Positions 55,722-64,000 of a stretch of DNA of 64,000 nt are shown here, in pieces. The stretch lies in contig JAUCBJ010007338.1 in NCBI GenBank assembly GCA_032718475.1, forward strand, positions 1 through 64,000, in the 5' to 3' direction. The stretch is from Nemertoderma westbladi (taxonomy: Eukaryota > Xenacoelomorpha > Nemertodermatida > Nemertodermatidae). Under the pieces are notes generated by a model. It did not search any database. It was given only the letters and a program-made list of their open reading frames with translations, and was not told the origin of the DNA. Numbering within the stretch: position 1 is the first letter of the stretch; the number at the start of each line of letters is the position of its first letter. The position numbers and the translations under genes were made by a program.

Positions 55722-58112
55722 CCATTGCCCACACACTTCCCCCCACGCCCATTGCACACACACTTCCCCCCACGCCCATTGCACACACACTTCCCCCACG
55801 CCCATTGCCCACACACTTCCCCCCACGCCCATTGCACACACACTTCCCCCCACGCCCATTGCACACACACTTCCCCCACGCCCATTGCCCACACACTTCC
55901 CCCCACGCCCATTGCCCACTCACTTCCCCCCACGCCCATTGCCCACACACTTCCCCCCACGCCCATTGCCCACACACTTCCCCCCACGCCCATTGCACAC
56001 ACACTTCCCCCACGCCCATTGCCCACACACTTCCCCCCACGCCCATTGCCCACTCACTTCCCCCCACGCCCATTGCCCACACACTTCCCCCCACGCCCAT
56101 TGCCCACACACTTCCCCCCACGCCCATTGCCCACACACTTCCCCCCACGCCCATTGCCCACGCACTTCCCCCCACGCCCATTGCCCACACACTTCCCCCC
56201 ACGCCCATTGCCCACACACTTCCCCCCACGCCCATTGCCCACGCACTTCCCCCCACGCCCATTGCCCACGCACTTCCCACCACTCCCATTGCCCACACAC
56301 TTCCCCCCACTCCCATTGCCCACACACTTCCCCCCTCGCCCATTGCCCACACACTTCCCCCCACGCCCATTGCACACACACTTCCCCCCACGCCCATTGC
56401 CCACACACTTCCCCCCACGCCCATTGCCCACACACTTCCCCTCACGCCCATTGCCCACACACTTCCCCCCACGCCCATTGCACACACACTTCCCCCCACG
56501 CCCATTGCCCACACACTTCCCCCCACGCCCATTGCCCACACACTTCCCCCCACTCCCATTGCCCACACACTTCCCCCCACGCCCATTGCACACACACTTC
56601 CCCCCACGCCCATTGCACACACACTTCCCCCACGCCCATTGCCCACACACTTCCCCCCACGCCCATTGCCCACTCACTTCCCCCCACGCCCATTGCCCAC
56701 ACACTTCCCCCCACGCCCATTGCCCACACACTTCCCCCCACGCCCATTGCCCACACACTTCCCCCCACGCCCATTGCCCACGCACTTCCCCCCACGCCCA
56801 TTGCCCACACACTTCCCCCCACGCCCATTGCCCACACACTTCCCCCCACGCCCATTGCCCACGCACTTCCCACCACGCCCATTGCCCACGCACTTCCCAC
56901 CACTCCCATTGCCCACACACTTCCCCCCACTCCCATTGCCCACACACTTCCCCCCTCGCCCATTGCCCACACACTTTCCCCCACGCCCATTGCCCACACA
57001 CTTCCCCCCACGCCCATTGCACACACACTTCCCCCCACGCCCATTGCCCACACACTTCCCCCCACGCCCATTGCCCACACACTTCCCCTCACGCCCATTG
57101 CCCACACACTTCCCCCCATGCCCATTGCCCACACACTTCCCCCCACTCCCATTGCCCACACACTTCCCCCCTCGCCCATTGCCCACACACTTCCCCCCAC
57201 GCCCATTGCACACACACTTCCCCCCACGCCCATTGCCCACACACTTCCCCCCACGCCCATTGCCCACACACTTCCCCCCACGCCCATTGCCCACACACTT
57301 CCCCCCACGCCCATTGCCCACACACTTTCCCCCACGCCCATTGCCCACACACTTCCCCCCACGCCCATTGCCCACGCACTTCCCCCCACGCCCATTGCCC
57401 TCGCACTTCCCCCCACTCCCATTGCACACACACTTCCCCCCACGCCCATTGCCCACACACTTCCCCCCACGCCCATTGCCCACACACTTCCCCCCACGCC
57501 CATTGCACACACACTTCCCCCCACGCCCATTGCCCACACACTTCCCCCCTCGCCCATTGCCCACACACTTCTCCCCACGCCCATTGCCCACACACTTCCC
57601 CCCACGCCCATTGCCCACACACTTCCCCCCTCGCCCATTGCCCACACACTTCCCCCCACGCCCATTGCACACACACTTCCCCCCACGCCCATTGCCCACA
57701 CACTTCCCCCCACGCCCATTGCCCACACACTTCCCCCCACGCCCATTGCCCACACACTTCCCCCCACGCCCATTGCCCACACACTTCCCCCCACGCCCAT
57801 TGCCCACGCACTTCCCCCCACGCCCATTGCCCACGCACTTCCCCCCACTCCCATTGCCCACACACTTTCCCCCACGCCCATTGCCCACACACTTCCCCCC
57901 ACGCCCATTGCCCACACACTTCCCCCCACGCCCATTGCACACACACACTTCCCCCCACGCCCATTGCCCACACACTTCCCCCCTCGCCCATTGCCCACAC
58001 ACTTCCCCCCACGCCCATTGCCCACACACTTCCCCCCACGCCCATTGCCCACACACTTCCCCCCCACGCCCATTGCCCACACACTTCCCCCCACGCCCAT
58101 TGCCCACACACT
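55722..58112. repeat. 27-bp C-rich minisatellite, about 88 copies
   Basis: The unit is CCCATTGCCCACACACTTCC plus CCCCACG. As 27 is a multiple of three, all three + frames stay open for more than 760 codons (P-T-P-I-A-H-T-L-P and its register variants) and the minus frames are open too. A few 26- or 28-bp units shift the register. The + strand is almost G-free outside ACGCCC and TTGCCC. No gene is supported. Confidence 0.97.
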
Positions 58113-58999
58113 TGTAGTTGTCATCCGGCATACTTCGACACAAAATCGTGGTACATATTATTTATTTAGGAAAAAACCTTATTAACGAAAGTACAAAAAC
58201 GAAACAAAAAACTAATTTATCATACAGCATAATAGTTGGAAAAATAGCGCAACAGCTGTTAGTATCACCGTCGTTTCCTTAGCAACACTTCACTATTCTC
58301 TAAAATATTTTTTCCTCATTCGTTCAAGATTACAAGCAGTTTAACCTCAACAGTCAATCGGTATTGTGGTTGTTAAGCTTCCATAGAAACTGATGTACTC
58401 CATAGAAACGGGTCATTATTTAAATTTGCACAATGTGTCAAAGTGCACAAAACAGATTTGTATATTATGAGTGAACTATATGAACCGAAACACCCTTAAA
58501 ATATGTAATCCGGCCTTAAATTTTCAGTTGTGCCAAAAACAGGTATATGTGGCTGGTTGCCAGAATATTTGTTTAAACTCTTAATTCAAAACCGCAAAGA
58601 TAAATACATAACGCATATCAACGAATTTGGAGATTATTCATTAATATTTGTTATGTAGTGAAAGTGAAGGGCAGGATGGGGGGGGGGGGGGGGGGGGGTG
58701 TCTTGTGATGTCAGTTTAACGTATGGGCAAAGGGAAATGAACTTGCATGGATCTTTGTACCCTCTCAGTTCGGAAACATAGGCCTGTTCGAGAGAATGTG
58801 GTTGCTAGCTGATAGTACATAAGGTGGAGTTAGGTTATTTACTTAACGATTTATTTATAGTTAAGAAATAACATCCTGTTGATAAGTATTTCCATCCGAA
58901 TGTGTGGACAGTAAAAGATATGAAAATATTAAATCATACTTCATTATTTGGTTTGGAAGTATCATATTTACCTTTTTTTATTTAATATATTACATAATT
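58113..58999. other. Upstream flank of NAGLU with a poly(G) tract
   Basis: AT-rich DNA. A poly(G) run of about 22 lies at 58677-58698. An in-frame ATG at 58904 would extend NAGLU by 32 hydrophobic residues. Confidence 0.5.
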
Positions 59000-61900
59000 A
59001 TGAAGTATATTACCACTTACACATCGATACAACAGCTGCTATTGGTGCTGACTATGTTACTAACGCCGTCATTGATGGCGGCAACGTTTCCAGCGTTACA
59101 TAAGCTGCGAATGAGCGCATCCGATCCCGGGACGCAAGCCGTCGCCGTAACAGATCTGATACAAAGATTGATACCCAAACAGGCGAATAGTTTTGTGGTT
59201 AAAGTCGACCCAGGAATTGCTGAATCACCTCACTTAGATACATTCGAAGTATCCACTTCCGCAGGAAAGGTAGATAACACATTCATTCATGACCTGATAA
59301 TAAATCAGATCAGATATTTAAAATAAAAGTAGGATTTGAATTAAACATTCATCTAAGCGCGAAAGTCGCAAATCACAAAGGTCCGCGTCTACTAACGCAT
59401 GAACTGTCTCCTTAAATGGCTTACTACTGTACCAATCTTACAACAACAAAAACATTCACCGGAATATGGGATTGAACTCGTACCTAGAGATTCCAAGTCC
59501 TACGCTCTGTTAACTAAGCCACTGGGGCCGTATCAATCCTTAATACCAAAACCTAACGAGAAATTAACAACAAGGGAGTGAATACTAGAGGTCTCGCTAC
59601 GCGGACATAAAAATATAACACGTACATCATAAACTGATGAAATGGTAGGCCCGCGAGCGCACAGTGGTCTAACATGAAACATAACGGATGGGTGTTGAAT
59701 AACAATGAAATTGAGAGTCTAAACAGCGGCAAGATAAATTATATTAAATTCAAACAAACGTTATTGCCCTTACGGGGCTGTTTAAACGTTTATTTGAATT
59801 TAATATAATTTACCTTGCCCCTGTTTAGACCCTATATTTCATTCTTATTCAACACCCATCGGTTTAGATACCTACTTACAGTTGTAGTGGATTCATCTCA
59901 TACCTGTAATTTGATTGGGGGTTAAGCATTTTCTTTTACAAAATTTATAAATCAGCTTTATTATTCCAGGTATATATTACCGGAACTACTGGAGTTGCAG
60001 CCGGTTGGGGTTTCAATTACTATCTGAAGAAATATTGCGGTTGTCAGATAAACTGGTCGTCGGATCAGTTGAGCATCCCCAATCCATTACCGAAAGCGAA
60101 GGAACGGGTAACCAGCCCGCACCAGTTCCGTTACTACCAAAACGTCTGCACCGTGAGCTACTCCATGGTCTGGTGGGACTGGGCGAGATGGGAGCGAGAA
60201 ATAGATTGGATGGTCATGAATGGATACAACCTCCCGCTCGCATTCACAGGACAAGAGTATGTCTGGCAGAAGTTGTGGCGGTCATTTGGTTTCACTGACC
60301 AGGACATAGAAGAGTTCTTCACAGGACCGGCTTTCCTTGCTTGGCAAAGAATGGGAAACGTGGATGGATGGGGAGGTCCATTGCCCCAATATTGGATCGA
60401 TGGACAATACCAATTGCAACTGCAAATTCTGAAGAGAATGCGAGAATTTGGTATTATTCCAGTCCTGCCTGGTTTCAGCGGAAATGTTCCCAAAGCAATC
60501 TCCCGCATTTTCCCTCGAGCGAAAGTGGATCATAGAGGTGCTTGGGGCAATATGAATGCAACCTACTGTTGCACATACTCTTTGGATGCAGCCGACCCAT
60601 TATTTGAGAAAGTTGGCACAGCTTACTACAAACTTCTTATAGAAACGTTTGGCACAGATCATATCTACAGCATGGATACATTTAATGAAATGGCACCGCC
60701 AACGACAGACCTTACTTACCTAGAGGACAACAGCAGGATGACCTATTCAGCATTGTTAAATGTCGATCCCATTGGCGTATGGTTGATGCAAGGCTGGTGT
60801 TTTCTAGAAGGTTTCTGGACGCCAGACCGAGTGAAAGCGTATCTCTGGGGCGTGCCATTGGGGCGTCTGCTAGTCCTTGATCTTTATGCTGAATTCATAC
60901 CGATGTATGTGAAGACGCACAACTTCTATGGTCAACCTTACATATGGTGCATGTTGCACAATTATGGCGGTACACTGGGGATGTACGGACCTTTGGACAG
61001 GGTAACCAATGGCGTTATTAAGGCTATGAATGAAGATAATAGCACTATGGTTGGAACTGGAATTACTATGGAGGGAATTAACCAGAACGAAGTTATGTAC
61101 GAAATGATGAACCAAATGCACTTGAGTACAGAATCGTACGGAAACGATTTGCCGAAGTGGATTGAGAACTTCGCAAAGAACAGATATGGAATGAATCTCA
61201 ATTCAACATCTAAAGCCTGGGATCTGCTACTGAGATCCCTTTACAACACTAATGCGTATTACAATTACAACCACAATGGGTTACAAATCCTTAAACCTAG
61301 TACGAATATTCACATTGCATTTCATTACAACGCTAGTGATGTGTTTTATGCGTGGGGGAATATGACCCTGGCCATGAAAACCTTGGGTAGTATAGAAACC
61401 TATCGTTATGACTTAATAGATATCACGAGACAGGCCATGCAGGAGGCATCCACTGTTGCATACAATAAAATGATAGCCGCTTTCAACACAGGCTCTTATG
61501 ATGATATGGTTGCAATGGGTGACAGACTTTTGGAAACTATTATGGACTCAAACAGAGTCCTTGGAACCGATAGTCGGTATATGTTGGGTACATGGATAGC
61601 GGCATCTCGAGAGAAAGGAACAACAAATGATGAAAAAAGATACATGGAGTTTAATGCAAGAAACCAGCTGACTTTGTGGGGTCCTACTGGAAATATCTTA
61701 GATTATGCTGCGAAACAGTGGAACGGATTGATGAGTGATTACTACCATCCGAGGTGGGAACTGTTCCTACAGTATCTTCAGGTATCCAAGATGTCGGGTG
61801 TTCCATTGGATGAAACGAAGTTCGCCTCTCATTGTCTCTTTTTGGGTCAGTATTGGGGGTACATGAATCAAACATATCCTAAAGACCCCCTTGAAGACAC

Positions 61901-62072
61901 TCTGGATGTTGTAGAAGTGCTTTATAAGAAATGGTCCGTAATAGTAGAAGGAGAATTGAATGAGATGCTAATTGACAATGCAGTTCCATTGAATTATGTT
62001 GATGACGACTTTGCTGATCGAATCAAAGAAATTCTTAAAATTAAGCATCAAATGCAAGCGAATTATTTTTAA
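59000..62072 (+). CDS. NAGLU: Alpha-N-acetylglucosaminidase (GH89), 2 exons
   Basis: Exon 1 is 59000-59269 and exon 2 is 59970-62072 (GTAGAT donor, TTATTCCAG acceptor, phase 0), giving 790 aa; the human enzyme is 743. I chose the ATG at 59000 because it opens directly on a signal peptide (MKYITTYTSIQQLLLVLTML); an upstream ATG at 58904 is possible. The GH89 family removes terminal N-acetylglucosamine from heparan sulfate in lysosomes. Visible landmarks are YYQNVCTVSYS, VWWDWARWEREIDWM, EFFTGPAFLAW, the DTFNEM motif with catalytic Glu330 and the TMEGINQNEV motif with catalytic Glu458. RLLVLDLYAE, QPYIWCMLHNYGG and a C-terminal QLTLWGP..NILDYA helical domain are also present. All key residues are intact. 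The 700-bp intron holds a reversed SINE and a hairpin MITE. Confidence 0.97.
59345..59612 (-). mobile_element. tRNA-derived SINE (40-bp-head family), copy 3, in NAGLU intron
   Basis: On the minus strand it reads head (GTCCGCGTAGCGAGACCTCT), AATTTCTCGTTAGGTTTT and a tRNA-like GGCCCCAGTGGCTTAGTTAA..GGACTTGGAATCTCTAGGTA..GAGTTCAATCCC. The shared body to GCGGACCTTTG follows. It is the most complete tRNA-like part of the three copies, with one head unit. Confidence 0.9.
59682..59866. mobile_element. Hairpin MITE in NAGLU intron
   Basis: Arms of about 78 bp. GATGGGTGTTGAATAA, TGAAAT, GTCTAAACAG and AATTCAAACAAACGTT on the left are mirrored by AACGTTTATTTGAATT, CTGTTTAGAC, ATTTCATTCTTATTCAACACCCATC on the right. 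The centre is ATTGCCCTTACGGGGCTG. Few mismatches, so it is a young fold-back element. Confidence 0.9.
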
Positions 62073-62274
62073 GACAGGAATGATTTTATTTAAAAACGAT
62101 TGAAATTGTTATTATCAGATTGTATATTATTAGAAGTAGATACTTTGGGTTGCATTTGGTAACACCAAACTCCCATCACACATTATCAAATTAATAATTA
62201 TTTTTTAATTATATACAATATTATTCAATAATATTAAATATTAATTATGTTATTAAATTATATAGATTATGGCC
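62073..62274. other. 3' flank of NAGLU
   Basis: AT-rich 3' region. No clear AATAAA is visible near the stop. Confidence 0.4.
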
Positions 62275-63290
62275 TGATATTGGCTGGTGTTTCTTTGTCA
62301 TGGGGTCTGTGTTACAAGACATGGGCTGGGGTTTCTGTGTCACAAGACATGAGCTGGGGTTTTTGTATAGGAAGACATAAGCTGGGGTTTCTGTGTCACA
62401 AGACATAAGCTGGGGTTTCTGTGTCACAAGACATGGGGTGGGGTTTCCGTGTCACAAGACATGATCTGTCGTTTCTGTATCGCAAAACATGAGCAGAGGT
62501 TTCTGTGTCACAAGACATGGGGTGGGGTTTCTGTGGCACACGACATGGGGTGGGGTTTCTGTGTCAAAAGACATGATCTGTCGTTTCTGTATCGCACGAC
62601 ATGAGCTGAGGTTTCTGTGTCACAAGACACGGGGTGGGGTTTCTGTGTCACAAGACATGGGGTGGGGTTTCTGTATCGCAAGACATAAGCTGGGGTTTCT
62701 GTGTCACAAGACATAAGCTGGGGTTTCTGTGTCACAAGACATGGGGTGGGGTTTCTGTGTCACAAAACATGGGGTGGGGTTTCTGTGTCACAATACATGG
62801 GGTGGGGTTTCTGTGTCACAAGACATGATCTGTCGTTTCTGTATCGCAAGACATGAGCTGAAGTTTCTGTGTCACAAGACATGGTGTGGGGTTTCTGTGT
62901 CACAAGACATGGGGTGGGGTTTCTGTGTCACAAGGCATGATCTGTCGTTTCTGTATCGCAAGACATGAGCTGAGGTTTCTGTGTCACAAGACATGGGGTG
63001 GGGTTTCTGTGTCACAAGACATAAGCTGGGGTTTCTGTGTCACAAGACATAAGCTGGGGTTTCTGTGTCACAAGACATGGGGTGGGGTTCTGTGTCACAA
63101 GACATGAGCTGGGGTTTTTGTATAGCAAGACATAAGCTGGGGTTTCTGTGTCACAAGACATAAGCTGGGGTTTCTGTGTCACAAGACATGGGGTGGGATT
63201 TCTGTGTCACAAGACATGGGGTGGGGTTTCTGTGCCACAAGACATGATCTGTCGTTTCTGTATCGCAAGACATGAGCTGAGGTTCTGTTC
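62275..63290. repeat. 28-bp tandem array, about 36 copies
   Basis: The unit is GGGTTTCTGTGTCACAAGAC plus ATGGGGTG, ATAAGCTG, ATGAGCTG or ATGATCTGTC. The variants alternate in a recurring order (GGGGTG, GATCTGTC with CTGTATCGC, GAGCTGAG), which reveals a higher-order unit. No gene is supported. Confidence 0.95.
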
Positions 63291-64000
63291 GCGCTTTCAG
63301 ACCTTTGGCAGTTTAACCCGCCAAATTAGGATGTCTGTTAGATAATAAATCACTTTAGCCGATGACAAATATTTGATTCACTACACTAGTCGAAACCAAT
63401 CTGTGCGCGATCATTCACCCGCTGGATAATTCCCGGGAGATTGGGTTCGACGGCTTAATTTTATTGCTATGTAAGCTTAATGTATTATTCGACTGACAGT
63501 ATTATATAATCTCTGACAATATTATTCACCTTCGGGAATATCAACAGTTCCTTTAGGACGTGGCGCTTTATTTATATAAACAGAGTTATGACTTAAACTA
63601 CTCACAACGATATGGCTTAGTTATAATTCACATATATGGCGCATTCTTTAGGAAATGCTTCGTTATCAGTATCACTCGCACACAATGCTGCACAATACTG
63701 CACACTGATCTGCCGATCTTCACTGATTTTAGTTACATATAAAAGGAACACGGACTGACTCATGTAGGGTCTATCAAATAACATTAAATTCACTGCAAAC
63801 CACTTTAACATAAGTCACAATCGTTATCTGTAACCCTTCTCTCTTACCTTCAGTATATCAAGAATATTGGGTTTTCGGGTTATTTGTCGTTATTCCAAAT
63901 ATAATAATTCATCAACCAAATTATGAAGTACTGACAGCAAATAGCAGTATAACAATATAAAGTATGCACAGTGTTACACAGTATACAGTGTATGCAGTAC
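63291..64000. other. Intergenic DNA at the right edge
   Basis: No feature is supported. The last 50 bases contain ACAGTATACAGTGTATGC-type simple sequence. Confidence 0.5.

Noticed and set aside
55703-58185. Three overlapping frames of 766-814 codons rich in Pro/His/Thr
   Set aside because: All three + frames and several minus frames are open because the 27-bp unit lacks stops. This is not coding evidence.

Overview
The window is animal nuclear DNA. It is AT-rich and repeat-laden, with GC-richer coding exons, GT-AG introns, and five gene models that all lie on the + strand. Three are recognisable animal genes: ZFYVE1/DFCP1 (double FYVE protein), DOT1L (histone H3K79 methyltransferase) and NAGLU (lysosomal alpha-N-acetylglucosaminidase). 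A fourth is an ankyrin-repeat plus MYND zinc-finger protein, and a fifth is a small secreted, probably GPI-anchored, cysteine-rich protein I do not recognise. The protein divergence, few introns, tRNA-derived SINEs and abundance of the palindrome TAGGCCTA suggest a marine invertebrate. I cannot fix the phylum from sequence alone. The genes do different jobs (autophagosome/lipid-droplet membrane, chromatin, lysosome), and nothing indicates a functional cluster.

Layout: 1-3.8 kb is a 31-bp satellite running off the left edge. 4.0-4.6 kb is a degenerate minisatellite. 5.7-8.5 kb is ZFYVE1 (2 exons). 8.86-11.87 kb is a 54-bp minisatellite with a 966-codon open frame. 12.6-15 kb is a SINE whose 40-bp head is tandemly amplified about 18 times, with the array split by a LINE. 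15.7-19.15 kb is the ANK-MYND gene (3 exons), with a MITE and a LINE fragment in intron 1. 20-22 kb holds a 32-bp array and an ACTGT-type array. 24.6-25.3 kb is the secreted-protein gene. 28.9-30.1 kb is a decayed Merlin/IS1016-like DDE transposase. 32.5-33.8 kb holds SINEs and a tandemly arranged dispersed repeat. 34.3-42.1 kb is a roughly 7.8-kb element. 43.5-52.7 kb is DOT1L as one 3,082-codon exon. 53.5-54.8 kb holds 21-bp arrays interrupted by a LINE 3' end. 55.7-58.1 kb is a 27-bp C-rich minisatellite. 59.0-62.1 kb is NAGLU (2 exons), whose intron carries a reversed SINE and a near-perfect hairpin MITE. 62.3-63.3 kb is a 28-bp array.

The most striking structure is the 34.3-42.1 kb element. 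It has 18-bp perfect terminal inverted repeats, an exact 8-bp flanking duplication, GCGCACCTG-like motifs clustered just inside both ends, and an interior arranged as A-[B..B']-[C..C']-A'. That is two large palindromes enclosed in a third inverted pair, which could in principle fold as a three-way junction. I see no transposase in it. The second notable signal is the apparent origin of a minisatellite from the 5' head of a SINE.
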